From NCBI RefSeq assembly GCF_902686445.1, contig NC_062219.1, forward strand, positions 48,015,056 to 48,079,055: a stretch of DNA of 64,000 nt, read 5' to 3'. This stretch comes from Sciurus carolinensis (Eukaryota; Chordata; Mammalia; Rodentia; Sciuridae). Both the position numbers and the translations under genes were made by a program. Numbering within the stretch: the stretch's first letter is position 1; every line of letters begins with the position of its first letter. The notes beneath the pieces are model-generated. The model ran no database searches. It was not told the origin of the DNA and worked only from the letters and a program-made list of their open reading frames with translations. Shown here in pieces: positions 38,624 to 51,660 of the stretch.

Positions 38624-39435
38624 ATCCAGTTAGGATTATTACCCTGCAGGGTATACAAATCATATTGTGTAATAGCCATGAAATCATAGGTTAGGTAAAA
38701 ATGGTTAAAACAACTAAAACTGCTTTGTTTAGAAAAAGTGAAGTATTGTAATAATTTCCTGAGATTTTAAAATCCAGGCTTTGGTTATACTATTTGGTTA
38801 GTATTAACCAAATTATATTTAAATTTTATGGTCCACACAATTTCAGGGTAAAAAGATACCATAGGTTTTAATCAGTTTACAGAATCCATACTTATTTACA
38901 GATTCAGAAAATGAGAAATGAAACTGAATAGCCAGATTAGTATACTTTAAAGATAGCACAGTGAGATTTGTGTCTCTGAAAGACACTTGTATTTCTTTAT
39001 GGTACCCCTTAATACTGATATTGTGTAATAATATGTGAATATATATTACACATGATCATTTTTTGTGTATGAAAAGGGATTGAAAAAGGCTTCGTAATTG
39101 TGCCATTATTATAATGCTATTATCTGGACTCGGTGTGATTATTTAATTTTTTTAAAAAAATTCTATTTCTGGATTCTTTAAAACTTTAAGAAAAAGACTT
39201 CTTGAAAATGTATTTGACAAACTTTATTTGCACTTGATTTTTTTATTGTGTAGTTGTATCAAACTAATTTTTTAATCTTGACTTTTAGAAGTTGATTTGA
39301 CTGTTTCAGAAGTCAAATTGGTGGTAGATTCACAACAAAAATGTACTACATTTCCCTGCAAGTAAAGTGTTTCCTCATTTGACTACATTTGTATTTGTAT
39401 GGTGGGGAAAGTAATTCTGTGAATAGAAGGTGTCA

Positions 39436-39835
39436 GTCATTTTTCTGTTACAGCGACCAAAATACCCAACAAGAACAACTTAGAGGAGGAAAAGTTTATT
39501 TCGGACTCACAGTTTCAGAGGTCTTAGACTGTTGTTGGCTAGCTCCATTGCTCTGGGCCCAAAGTGAGGCAGAACATCTGATGGAAGTGTGTGGTAGAGG
39601 AAAGTTGCTCAGCTTATGGCAGCCAGGAAGCAGAATAAGAGAAAGTGGGGAGCCATGGACAAGACGTAATTCCCAAGCGCATATCCCCAGTGACCTACTT
39701 CCCCCAGTCACACTCCATCTGCCCATAGTTGACACTCCATAGGCCATTCAAATTATTAATCCATCAAATAAGTTAGTCCATTGATGAGGTTATAGCTTCC
39801 ATTAATATCTTAAACCTCAACTCTGAACCTTTTTG
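39436..39835 (+). repeat. Interspersed repeat family X, copy 2
   Basis: Best-preserved copy: 'ctgttacagcgaccaaaatacccaac', 'gaggaaaagtttatttcgg', 'cagtttcagaggtcttagac', 'agtgacctacttcccccagtcacac', 'attaatccatcaaat'. Same family as 6448 and 59213. Confidence 0.7.
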
Positions 39836-40309
39836 CATTGGGAATCATCAAAACATGAACTTTGGCAGGGGGCGGGGGTCACATTTCTAGATTCACACCA
39901 TAATGCCGAGTAGATGATCTTGTCTATGCCACATACTCCTTGCAGGTCAACTGCATATGTCCCCCTTATCAGGACACCAGTCTGGTGGAGACACCACAAT
40001 CTCTTATGTTGTCAGTTGCTCTAACACTAGGAATAGAGCTTTGGTGAATCTCATATCAGCAGTTATATCCTTCAGCCTAGAAGATACACAGGTCCTTTTT
40101 TCTTACTCTCATTGTTCACAATCATGTGGCCTCACTCAGACACAAGAAAAGCAGGTTATGTCATCCTACCATGTGCCCAGACATAGCTTCAATAATACTC
40201 AGTAAATAGCACTAAAGACTCATAGTACATTAAAAGATCAAGTAGATTTCAAGTCAAGCTGAGTGATGGAAGACCATGTATACTCACTTATCTGTTTCTT
40301 TTTCACTAA

Positions 40310-40460
40310 TTATTTTATTCATGCATTCAACAAACATTTGTTGATTACCTATAAAGTATTGGACAGCTGGTTAGCTGTTTGGATAAAGTTGTGAAAAGAG
40401 AGAAATTGACTGTTTTCTTAAAGTTTACAATCTACTAAGGAAGACAGAATGGGGTACAAG
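40310..40460. repeat. Ancient mammalian repeat, same type as at 1.73 kb
   Basis: 'attcatgcattcaacaaacatttgttgattacc' with 'aagtttacaatctac' further on. Confidence 0.5.
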
Positions 40461-43400
40461 GATCTCAGCTCACAAACCTACATGCATAATTTATCTTTTG
40501 GTATTCCCTTTAAAAGTTAAATTGTTATCTGTAAGCCATTATCTAGTCTCCTCTCCTCCACCCCTCTTTTACAGTAGACCCAGTAGAAAGGTGACATTCC
40601 TAGCTTCTTTTGTAGCTAAGGTGACTAAAGAGATGTAAGAGGAAGTTGGCAGGACTTCTTGGAAGACTGAGAGGGGACAGAGAGATAGCATGGGCCCTTT
40701 CTTGTCTTTTTGTTCATTACATATTTTATGTGATCTTAGATTGTGAAGAAAACTTGGAGATAGAAGTTACTTTTGTTCCTTGATGAGACAAAAACTGCCA
40801 TGACCAGCCTTGGGTTGCTGACCTCAGGAACTCTACTATAGGACAGCAGAAATCTTGTGCTATTTAAGCAGTTATCATTTTATATTATATCTCTACAGAG
40901 ATTGGAACACCCACTTTCTGAATGACAAATTATTTAAAAATCTTTATTCCAGCAAGTATTGGAAAATAAGTCTCAGTAGTCTCTGTGAAGCACCTGCCCC
41001 CAAGTCCTAGGTGCTTATGTGTTCAAACTTTGGGGGAGGGGAATTGTGTGGTGCTGGTTTTTAACCTGCTCATCTGGCCTGGCTGGGATGTTCTCTCTTC
41101 CATTGGAGGTATTCTTGGTTTAAGGTCTTTTTCATCTGTTTCTAAATCTTTCTTTGGGTCAAAGGATGCATTTTACTTCTCTACCTAAACTCTCCCCATC
41201 CAGAAGCTGTTCTCCCCTGTACCACTCCCGGTGTGAGAAAGTACTCTGAACCTTTCCTTTTCTGCAGCCTCTCCTTGGAATGAAGGCAACCTCTTCTCAA
41301 AGAGATTCAAATGAGTCTTCTCTTTCACCTTCCTTATGTCTCAGAATAGGATCTACTGGCCTTCAACTCCCTTCTTCTCTATGTCCTTGGAATCATTATT
41401 ATTATTATTTTTAATGTGTTGGGATTGGGTGGAATAGACTGGACAACCAAAACAGCATTTGAAGAACCTTGAATTTTAAAACTTTAAAGATATTAATTTG
41501 ATGCAAGTTTACCTATTTTCAACTGTAATAATCCTTTCAGATAATAGATGCCTCTTGGTCTAGTAGCCACATAGGGAAATTAAAAGGTATAAAAAAAAAA
41601 AAACGCTTAATTATGGTTGTACTGATTATCACAAATGTGGGTTGATGTGGGAGTGAATAACAAGTACCCACAACTGGGTGTTGGGCTTAGGGGAAAATGA
41701 AGGAAGTGGTGTTTTTCTGTGGTCTAAAGGGTGAAAAGATGTTCACTAGCTTTAGGGAGACAGCAGGATAAAGACATAGATTTGAAAAGACAAAGAGCAT
41801 AATACGGTGCAAGAATGAAAAGAAATCTAGTTTGACATGAGTATGGCAGTGAAGGCAAAGGAACATAATTTAGGGCTGGACAAGCAAATCCTGTCCCAGT
41901 TATGGAGGGCTCTCAGGTTTGGGTTTATCATCACAGTTCCACACGACAGAGGTTGAAAACATTTAAATCAATGATGTGACTTAATACAGATTTTTAAAAA
42001 TATAATTTCCTCAAAAATATGACTTAAATGAGAATAAGAATGGACATAAGGAGTGAGTTTAGGAGGATGGATTTTCTGGGTAAGAGATTATACTATAGTT
42101 GATCAGAATAGTGAATAGCAGAGGTATAGAGTACAGTGAACACACCTGAGACATTTGGAGACAGAACCAACAGCACTTGACAACTATTTGGCTATGTGGA
42201 TCAGGAATACTTAGGTATCAAAGCATGAGTCCTCCAGGAGCAACTGAAATTTGGAACAATGTCAAAGAAGTAGGTGGGTGGGGTGATCACCGCAGCTAGT
42301 TGAGTGAAAGGTCCAATTTGGTCTGTGGATTAAGGAGGTGAAAATATATGTGTACCTGGGGTGCAGAAGTGAAGAATGAAGCTGAATGAAAAATTAAGAT
42401 GTTTAGATTTACACTAACGGGAGAAGCCTTCTGAGGGAGAGAGTAGGGTGAGAAACAAAGAGGACCCAGCATTGTTCCCTGGCACCATGGGGACGTTTAA
42501 AATTGGGTGAAGAAGCAGTCAGTGAGTGGGAAATCAGCAGAACATTTTCACAGGAGCCAAGAACTAGGGAGTGGCCAATTGTATTGAATGCAGGCAAGAG
42601 CTTTGGTGGATCTCATCTCAGCAGTTATAACAGAGAAATCAAGAGAAGTGGGGAGTGAAAGTTTTCCATTAGCCTCTAACAACTTGAGATTCAATGCTCC
42701 TCCTAGGAAGAACATTTTCACCTGAGAAGTGGGATTAAAAGTAGACTGCTGTGGACAGAGTCGCAGGTGAGAGACAGGAGATTGGGGACAGCACTGACCG
42801 CACTGCGGCTTTTCCTAGTATGTGTCTTTGAATGTGAGAAGAGACATAGCAACCAAACGTGAACGTGGAATTCAGAGGGGATGTGCATGCTCCTGAATAG
42901 CGAGGAGACTAGATTTTGTTTGAGTGCTTAAAGGATTGGTGTCAGAGGGTATTTCAGCAGGCATGGAGTAGGTAGTATATTATAGGGAAATTTTGTGACC
43001 CAAGTAAGTCTGAATGAATAACCAATTGCTGTCTTGTTCATTGAATTTGTACAGATTTATAATATAGTCTTTTGTTAAGCTAAGTATCTTTTCACTAGGG
43101 AAACAAAGTCTGGAATGTAGTAAAAGCATATTTTATAGTGGTACACCTCTTATTCCAGGACTGCGCCATTTACTTGGCTTTAGTGAAAGCTTCATAGTGA
43201 AATTTTCTTACCTGTTTCCCTAAATTTGATATAGTTACTAATATTCTGTGCACAGGTAGGTTGCTTTTCTTTGGAAATACAAGTTTTATCTAGATTAGAG
43301 AAATAAAAAAAATTTTAAAGAAAGAAAGATTTTGAGTAATTCCAGATAAAATATCTATTAATTTTCTTTGACTATGGGTGTCAGGTCTAATTGTTCAAAA

Positions 43401-43898
43401 ATGAAACAATATGGCTCATTGCAGATGAATTATAAAACCCATTTAAGAGTATGTTAAAATAGTGTCAAGGAGATGATAAGAAGCTTGAATTTTAATATCT
43501 CAGGGGGAAGACATTTGAACACTTTGAAGAATATAGTTATAAGGACGAATAAAAGAGAAAAAGAAAGGAAATGAAGACAAAGAAAGGGAAGGCTATTTTA
43601 AGAAAATGTATCATCAAAGTCTTTGGAAAATGTTTCTTTTTCTTCCTTTATCTGGTTGATCAGCTTATGAATAATGCAGAAATGTTCTTATTTGGCTTTA
43701 AAATATCCTTAGTTCAAACTCTTAAGTTTTAGGACCTGAGTCAGACAGAATTGATTTTGTAATAAAATATTTCTTGGGACCTTCATCAATCTATTTTTAC
43801 AGAACTGAAAAATTTCAGAACTGACAGGAGCCTTGGAGATTTGGACTACCAGAAACTCCTCCCTTTTGGAAGAAAATTCAGAAGTAAGTAAGAAATAA

Positions 43899-44022
43899 TA
43901 ACACACATATACATATAGTCATTTATATATATATAGTCATTTATATATATATAGTTACATATATATATAGTCACATATATATATATATATATACATATAT
44001 ACATATATACATATATATATAT
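43899..44022 (+). repeat. AT/TATA minisatellite-like tract
   Basis: Roughly 17-18-base units of 'tagtcatttatatatata' type, about four copies, followed by TATACA repeats. Confidence 0.85.
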
Positions 44023-44883
44023 TCATTTGAGAGAGACTTTTCCTTCAAATGAAATTGCCTCATGGTTTCTTTAATACCTTGCAGGATTGCATGCACATTT
44101 TCAAGAAAAGACACAGCAAAAATAATGTCTCAAATTAATTTTCTTTTCTCTGTATTTTAGAGATACTGAATAACACTTAATGTAGAAAAATAGCAAAGAT
44201 AAAATTACACCTTTTATTTTGTGGATTGTGCATTAAAAGTACTATTGAAGAGTATAGAAGTTTTGCAATGTTGTGCAAATTGGAACGGGTACCAATATCA
44301 AGTATCAGCAGAAATCAAAGCAACAAGATAAATTAATTTCATGAATTCTCAAGCTGACCAGCAGATGGGGACCCAGATTGCTGCCAAAGAGTTTATGATT
44401 AGAAGAAGGAAAGGAATGAACCTTTAAGATAATCTAAAATTCTCATATAATATTCAGTTTGTGTAAAAAGCATATATTGAAAGTAAGTTCACTTGATCTT
44501 AAATTTTTATCTCTACTCATACCTGCAACAAAGACATTGATTATAGATTACCGTGCTCCATAGTTTACATAAATGTAGCTCACATCTCACCAAACTCTAA
44601 TTATCAAAATAACTTGAAGAATATCTCACCAAAGTAGAGCTAAGAGCACATAGAGCTCATGAATGTTCCTTTTTTGATATATAGATTCTAATATTTCAGC
44701 TCTTATTTTTATATGTATTTTTATAATGTGTGCTATCTTCCCACATGCCCAATTATATTTCGAATGCATTGAAGTTCTTTTTATATATTTCTTTGCTCTT
44801 ATTCTTTGCTTATTGGCTCTTTTAAGAATTATTAACAGGGTTGTTTGAAATTAGTTTTAAAAATTACAGGCATTTGAATTATT

Positions 44884-44990
44884 ATTAATATAAAAAAACA
44901 AAACATTTTCAATACTAACTTATAAATTGACAACTAATCATAGTTCATTTTCTGTCTCATATGAGACTTAAATTATTATTATACAAGAGA
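44884..44990 (+). repeat. Direct repeat pair Z, copy 1
   Basis: 'caaaacattttcaatactaa', 'gacaactaatcatagttcatt', 'cttaaattattattatac' occur in the same order and orientation at 45855-45960, roughly 80 percent identical by eye. Probably two copies of an interspersed element that I cannot name. Confidence 0.6.
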
Positions 44991-45854
44991 AAATTATACA
45001 GTTCCCACCACTCACACCACCACTGTGCTTTAGGACTTTTAGTTCAGCAAACAATGACAATGATATGTTGTTTGTGGCATTCTCTCTCCTAATTTGGAAA
45101 CTTAGAATAATTCTATTTTCTTCCATTAACTCCTCAATGCATTTCCAGCATAAAATTTAAATATTACTATATCAAGTATTGATTTTGTGTTAACACTTTA
45201 AGTCTATCTAAATCACACTGATACTTTTGTGGTGAATCTGTAAACCAGCTGATCTATACTTTATTATTTGCTCAATATTATGATTATAAATCAATCTGTT
45301 GAATGAAGAATTATGTTCTTCAGGTCCATTCTATCCTAAGAAATGGATTTCTAATGATATAAAGAATTACAACAATTCATGCATTTCTCCTGCATTAATG
45401 ACACAATTGTATTTTCTCTTTTCTTTTTTACATTGCTTGGTTAAATTCTGTCAGTCTCATGTTGGAGTTACCTCATAGTGAGAAGGGTTTTAAAGGAAAG
45501 CACTACTTAATTAATGCTAGAAAAATGTCAGTGGAAGGTTGACTCTCCATCTTGTTGGTCTTCTTGTTTTGGGGGTACAATGAGTGAGAACACATGGAAT
45601 GTTAAAATCTCAGTATGGTTCTGACAGACCTTGGGCACAGAGAAAATTTTAGAGAACACTTGGTTCATCTACAGAGCAAATTTTCAGCAATACTTCTATA
45701 ACTCTAAGTAGTTGGAAGGAAAGATGAGTTTACTGAAGGGGGAAAAGGCGGAGCTTCTCTAAGGAATTTAGGAATTTTCTGCTTTTGATTCCCACAGGGG
45801 TTGTCCCATTTTCTCTACTTCATAACTCACTCTTTTTTTTTTTAAACTCATATA

Positions 45855-45960
45855 TAAAGCAAAACATTTTCAATTCTAATTCACAAACCAACAGCTAATC
45901 ACAGTTCATTCCCTTTTTTCACTCATAGGAGAGTTAAATTATTATACCAGGGAAACATTT
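45855..45960 (+). repeat. Direct repeat pair Z, copy 2
   Basis: 'caaaacattttcaattctaa', 'aacagctaatcacagttcatt', 'gagttaaattattatacc'. Partner of 44884-44990. Confidence 0.6.
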
Positions 45961-46634
45961 GGCAGAGAGTGGAATGAGATCATAGAGAAAAGAAGAAAGA
46001 CAATTAGGAAGAAGGGAAAATGTAGGTAAGCAGAGACTAGGAGAGAGCTAGCAGAAGAAAACTAGTTCTTCCCTCTTGAGACTACATAGTTAGATTTATA
46101 GCATCTGCTTCAGTCTTAGCCAGAGATTTACTGACAGATCTTTGCCAAATCAAATCACTTAATTTTATAACCTTTTTTTCTGCTCCTGGTAAAATATTAT
46201 TGTTAGTATTTATGAATCACAATGAGAGTTTCATGAATATAAAGTCATGAATATTTCATGAGGTTCTTGAGATATTGGGGTCTAAGTACGTGTTATCAAA
46301 TACAGTCAACTTTCAAATACCACTTAGTGGGTTATGTGTGGGGAACTTGGTTCAGCATTGATATCCCCTTGCTACATAACATATTTCTGAGCTGTCTCCT
46401 TTCACAAGTTGGTCAGTGGTAGTTAAGGAAAGCAATTGAATTTAATTTTAGTGTGGGCAATAAATCTCCTATGAAGGTTTAGCTATAAGCAGCAGGGTAA
46501 GTGCTGGTGGTGGAGCCGCTTTGGGCTTTCAATCAGTCCCCAACGCTTATTGAGCATCTGCTCTGTGTGCTGGGGTTGGGATTAGTGACTGAGATTAGAA
46601 AAATGAATAAAGGAGTGAGTCCAGTGTCCTTGAG

Positions 46635-46795
46635 TGGAGAGGCTTTGGAGTTAGACTTACTGGATTTGAATTCTGGATATAAATTACTAGTTGTTAGCCT
46701 TGGGCATGTTATTTAATATCTTTTCCTTATTTTCTTATCTGTAAAATGGGGATATTGTCTAGGTCACAGATTTATTTTGAGAATAAAATGAGAAA
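46635..46795 (+). mobile_element. MIR SINE relic
   Basis: 'ggatttgaattctggatataaattactagttgttagccttgggcatg' then 'cttatctgtaaaatggggatattg' closely follows the MIR core. Confidence 0.75.
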
Positions 46796-47528
46796 GGCGC
46801 ATTGAACTGGGTCTGGCGCAGGGCGGTGAACTCAGTACATGTCATCCCTACAGTTCCAGTCTCTGCCCTTCAACATTGTCATCTATGGAAAATATGGATA
46901 AGTAACCAATGACTATGGTGTAATTGTAATCGTTATTATCCAGATATGCATGGTCTATTATGAGGGCTCAGGGGACACACTGAAAATCAGATTGGAGGGT
47001 TGATCTGAGTTAGAAGAGAATGTCAACATCAGGTTTTGAAGGAAATTGCATGCTAACCCAAGGACTGATTCTAGCCTGAAAAAATATCAGTGCACAAGTA
47101 TTATCTTCCAGTCTGAGTTTCAAACTCAGGACACTTTTGTCCAAGAAACTCTACTTATGGCTTTTAACCTCTAACCTGCTTCTCAGGACATGAAAGAAAT
47201 TACTTTTACATTCTTAACTTTTGATGCTTTTTATTCATAAAAGCTTCGGTTTGGTTGTTAGGGATCCCTTTATCTTATCAAACTTTAGAAATTAATTTTA
47301 CATTTAGTGAATTTTTATGTACCTTCACTTGTAATGTTTTTGAATTGCTGTATTTGTTCTTTGCACTTTATTCCTATTTTTAAAATTTAATCTCTTTCTT
47401 TAGTGAAGTTTGGAATTTCCGGGTTCTCGTAAAGTGTTTATTTACCTCACACCAGTTTAAGTGAGCCAGTTTCAGGGAAGTAAATACAGCACATAAAGGG
47501 AAGGTTTTACCAGGCAAAGTCAAACCTG

Positions 47529-47697
47529 AACACCTGTCATCCAAGCAACTCAGAGACTGAGGACCATTGCACGTTTGAGGTCAGCCTGGGCAACTTAGCA
47601 AGACCCTGTCTCAAAATTAAAAAGAAAAAAAGTGTGGATGTAGCTTAGTGGTAGGGCACCCTTGGGATCTATCCCTAGTAAAACAACAATAATAAAA
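47529..47697 (+). mobile_element. B1-ID dimeric SINE
   Basis: Plus-strand dimer: 'acctgtcatccaagcaactcagagactgagg', 'aggtcagcctgggcaacttagcaagaccctgtctcaaaatt', then 'gtgtggatgtagcttagtggtagggcaccc'. A/AAC-rich tail. Confidence 0.85.
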
Positions 47698-47851
47698 CAG
47701 GTGAGGAGTGGTTGTAGAGAGAAGACAGTGTGTGAATGAAGCAAGTTCTGTTCCCTAACTGTGACTTGAACTAAGTAATTGCTCTACTCATTTAAAAACC
47801 TTTAAAATATATGTTATCACCTATAGTAAATAATGTGGAAATGCCCAGCAT

Positions 47852-47929
47852 ACAGAAGGTTCTGAACAATCTTAGGTTGAACCCAGTTCATGTGTTCTGA
47901 ACCCAGTGCTGAACCCAGTTCAGAATCCC
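47852..47929 (+). repeat. 78-bp direct repeat, copy 1
   Basis: Matches 48733-48810 at 75 of 78 positions without gaps. It contains three spaced copies of 'gaacccagt'. Confidence 0.9.
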
Positions 47930-48340
47930 CTTTCAGTTTAAGGTCATCTCTTTGACCTAGAGGAAATTGGCCTCGCACCATGTATGACCAACTATTAGCA
48001 TAGTGCCTTACATGTAGTAGGAAATCAGTACATTCTACATGCATGAATAAATAAAAGAGGGAGACAGACAGACAAAACCTCCAAAATTAAAACCATAGCT
48101 TCTGGCTTTTCAGCAGGTGGCAAGATAAACATTTCCTTAGGAGGATACTGAAGGTGGTACGGTTTGCTGGTTTGCTTATACCCAATCACCTGATGCCTGG
48201 TAGTCAGGTGGTGTAACTTTTTGCCTCTGGTTAACAAATCCATGCAGTTGGCAGCGGTGAGTGGGAAGACTGCAACCTGAAACACAAGTCCAAGTCAAAG
48301 ATATTCTCCATTAGACATCTATTCACAGCACTGGTTTTAA

Positions 48341-48388
48341 CAAAGCAAAACAAAACAAAACAAAACAAAAAAACAAAAAACAAAAAAA
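48341..48388 (+). repeat. (CAAAA)n tract
   Basis: CAAAA pentamers merging into A-runs. May be the tail of an unrecognised insertion. Confidence 0.9.
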
Positions 48389-48732
48389 CCCCAGAAGCAC
48401 AGATGGAGGCCCTGATCCACTCATGAGAATATCTGCTTCCAGGATAAATTAAAAACAAATAAATTCATTTTCCTTCAGGGCTGGATTTTACAAGGATTCT
48501 TTATTACCATTCCCTTCTCTTAATGTGAAATCAAAGAAGAAATTACCTAGGGTTGGGATCATTAGAGACTGAATTTAGGATGAAGATGGATTATCTCACT
48601 TGCCTAAACCAGGTAAAAGAACTTTATTGTCTCAATGTCCACTCATGCTGAGAACATTTGTAAATATTCATAAAATACATGTGACACCTGTTATAGTTAA
48701 CATCCATTTATCAGGGTTGTGACTTAATAGTC

Positions 48733-48810
48733 ACAGAAGGTTCCGAACAATCTTAAGTTGAACCCAGTTCATGTGTTCTGAACCCAGTTCTGAACCCAGT
48801 TCAGAATCCC
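48733..48810 (+). repeat. 78-bp direct repeat, copy 2
   Basis: Partner of 47852-47929, offset 881 bp. It contains a perfect inverted repeat with 8-base arms (TTCTGAAC and GTTCAGAA, spacer CCA) at 48788-48806. Confidence 0.9.
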
Positions 48811-49017
48811 GTTAGGGGATAGGTTGTTAGGATAGGCTGGTTCTGAGCACATTATGGGCTGGTTCTATGAGAAGATATTCCTGAGTCATAAAAGGACAAA
48901 AATTGTTATAATCTAATTCAGTTACTCTCAGGTTATCTTCACTCAGGGCCCCAGGATCCATTATTTAGTGCTTTTCTCTATTCTGCAGATGAATGTTTTA
49001 AATTAAGTAAAAGTGTT

Positions 49018-49135
49018 CATTCATTCATTTTCACCCAGTAACTATTTATTGAGTGCTTATTATATGCCAGGTATTTTCTAGATCCTGAAAAGAATGAGGT
49101 AAAGAAAACAAATTTCTGCCTCACATTCTAAGGAT
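49018..49135. repeat. Ancient mammalian repeat, same type as at 1.73 kb
   Basis: 'cattcattcattttcacccagtaactatttattgagtgcttattatatgccagg' keeps the signature well. Confidence 0.55.
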
Positions 49136-49889
49136 GATTTAAACCTTACTTTAGCCAAGTGTTTCTGCCCCAGTCATGTATTCATAACCCGAAGTTCAAT
49201 ATTATGGGGACAGATAGGTAAATGTAGTTAAAATGCTTCTAATTATGCAGTTAATCTTCAAAGTTCTAAAATAGAGCTTTTCCTTAAAGTAACTCCAGGG
49301 GCTTGATGATGATTTGAAATCAGTCTCAACTTTCCTATGCCAGGAAAACAGTTGACATTCTTATTTCTGTGAAATAAACATTATTGGAATTTTTCTTTCA
49401 GCCTAAAAAATTTCTAGCAACATTTCAAACAGAACACATATAAAATGATTTCAGTACTTTTGTTTAAATTTCATTGCAAAACAAAAGTAGTGTTTCAAGC
49501 TGTAGATTATCATAGTTTCCATTAGGAGAGCTACAACAGGTCACTTATAGGTCACTTTAAAAAGACAACTATAAAAAACACAATCCTGTGGATTCTGGAT
49601 AAACATTTCATTCAGTTCTCTTCTAAGGATTTATCTGAGCTTCGCCAATTGTTGAGTTTCTGCAGCTGAACCACTACCACCAGCAACAACAGCAACAAAA
49701 TTTCTCCTCTGAAGCATCTGGTCACGAGGCTGACTTACAAGGGCCCTGTGGGACCTCTTGATCCCAACCTAATTAGACCCTATCTTGGATTGTACATCTC
49801 CAAAACTTTGCAAACATTCTAATTAACTTTTTCCAAATTCATCCATCCTTAGGGGGTGCCATTTGTAGTTTTTGTTTGTTTTAGTTGTT

Positions 49890-49980
49890 GATGGATCTTT
49901 ATTTTATTTATTTATATGTGGTGCTGAGACTTGAACCCAGTGCTTCACACATGCTAGGCAAATGCTCTACTCCTGAACTC
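49890..49980 (-). mobile_element. ID-like SINE
   Basis: Minus-strand 'gtgctgagacttgaacccagtgcttcacacatgctaggcaaatgctctac', the reverse complement of the tRNA-like head. Confidence 0.75.
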
Positions 49981-51419
49981 TTTGTAGATGTTGTATCCTC
50001 TCTCAGAATTATACTTAGAATCACTTAGTGTGTTGCACAATCCATCTCCAAGAATAGTCCCTGTAGGGAAGTATCCCCTTCAGCTCTGAAGTTTGACCTT
50101 ATTCTCTGTTATATTTTCTATGATTTTTCACTCTTGCTTTTCTGATTTTTCGGAGAAGGAATCTGGTATCTACTTACTTTGACTTTTCTAAGTTTGACTT
50201 AGAGTAATTTGCTTAGAAATATGGTGACTGCAATCAATTGTTTCTTCCCCTCTTTTTGTTATATTCATTTGTTTCTTACCAGTGGATTCTTGAAGACTGA
50301 TCTCTATGTTCTAATAAAGGATGAACACCAGAAGCCTCAAAATGGATGGAGAATTCGTCTTAATCAAGATGTGGGATAAAAAATTAGTCACTAAAAATAT
50401 TCACTCATAAAATTGTAGACTTAGTGTATCATGAATAGAAATGGAAAAATGTAGTGGTCCTCAGCAAATGTCACGATCCCCCTTTTAAACTTTCCTTTCT
50501 GTTCTCATTTCCTGAAAGAGGGCATCCTTTAAGATATGTCTAGATTTTCTGTTTGTCTCAAAACACTTCTTCTAGAGTTCCAGACTATTATTTTGGATTT
50601 AACTATCACATACAGTTATGTTTAGCATCTACATGTATTCACTGGGTGCTGTGCTCGTTCTTCTCTGCCCTGCTTTGTAGTGTAGGAAGGTAATTTTCAC
50701 AGAGTGCATCATCCGGGTACTCTTAACCCTGGCCTCTGGTTGGACTTAGACAGTGGAAAAAAGGGAAGCAAATGAGAGTTCCTTACCACTCTCTGAATTA
50801 ACTCTTTCTGGCTTTGGTTCTTGATGGCTGACCCCTTTTTGCCACTCTAGGCTCAGGTAACATCACTTCCTCCCTTGTTTCTTTATATCTGCAGTTAGTG
50901 GCAGCTTTCTTCTGTTGCTGGTTTGTGGGACTTCCTATCCCTTTTAAATCCCTTAATCCTGCTGCATTTCTGGTCCTCACAGAGGCAACTTCTCATTGGG
51001 TCTCGAGTGCTAGAGACTCAATGGTGAGCAAAACAGATAATGATCACATTGTAGTGTAACTGTGTTTACATGTTGACAAACACTTAGTGATTGCAGTGTC
51101 CTGTTCTAAGTGCTTTGTATCATCTCAATCCACATTAAAATCTTAAAAAAAAGATACTATTTTTTCCACCTTGTGGAGGAAAAAACTGTGGCACAAAGAT
51201 TATTTCCTAATCTTTGGCAGCTCCAGGACTAATTTTATTATTTCTAGTTCTGTTTTATTTCTGTCAATGAAATTCTCATTGTCTCAATCATATGGAGTAT
51301 AAACCTTTGAGATTGAATTTATTTTATTTTATTATATTTTATTTTTTTGCTTATTCCCTTTCTCAGACATGAATCTTTATAAAGCGTCCCTTCAAACATT
51401 TCCTGTGTATGCTCTGGTT

Positions 51420-51660
51420 TTTCAATTCTTGTCAGTAATGTCCTTAGGTAAACCCATCTCCTCTCTCCTGGACCTATGGTTTGCTGCAGCCTTCTTCCAT
51501 TGTCCTGCCAGCTCAGAGGGGAGAGTGTGGGGAAGCTGCCATGCTATTTCATCCTAGAAAACCATTTTGTCATGTTATTTCTCTTTTCAAAATCTGCTAA
51601 CATCTCACAATTCTGACAGAAAAGAAACATCATAAGAGTGCTTTGCAGTGGAGCTCTGTT
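51420..51660. mobile_element. Possible L2-derived relic
   Basis: Pyrimidine-rich 'ctctcctggacctatggtttgctgcagcc' and 'tcaaaatctgctaacatctcac' parallel the L2 text seen at 26.7 kb. Weak similarity. Confidence 0.35.

Noticed and set aside
48781..48806. Glucocorticoid response element
   Set aside because: The half sites GAAC and GTTC are separated by 3 bases, whereas the GRE core needs GAACA-nnn-TGTTC, which is a 5-base gap between these four-base parts.
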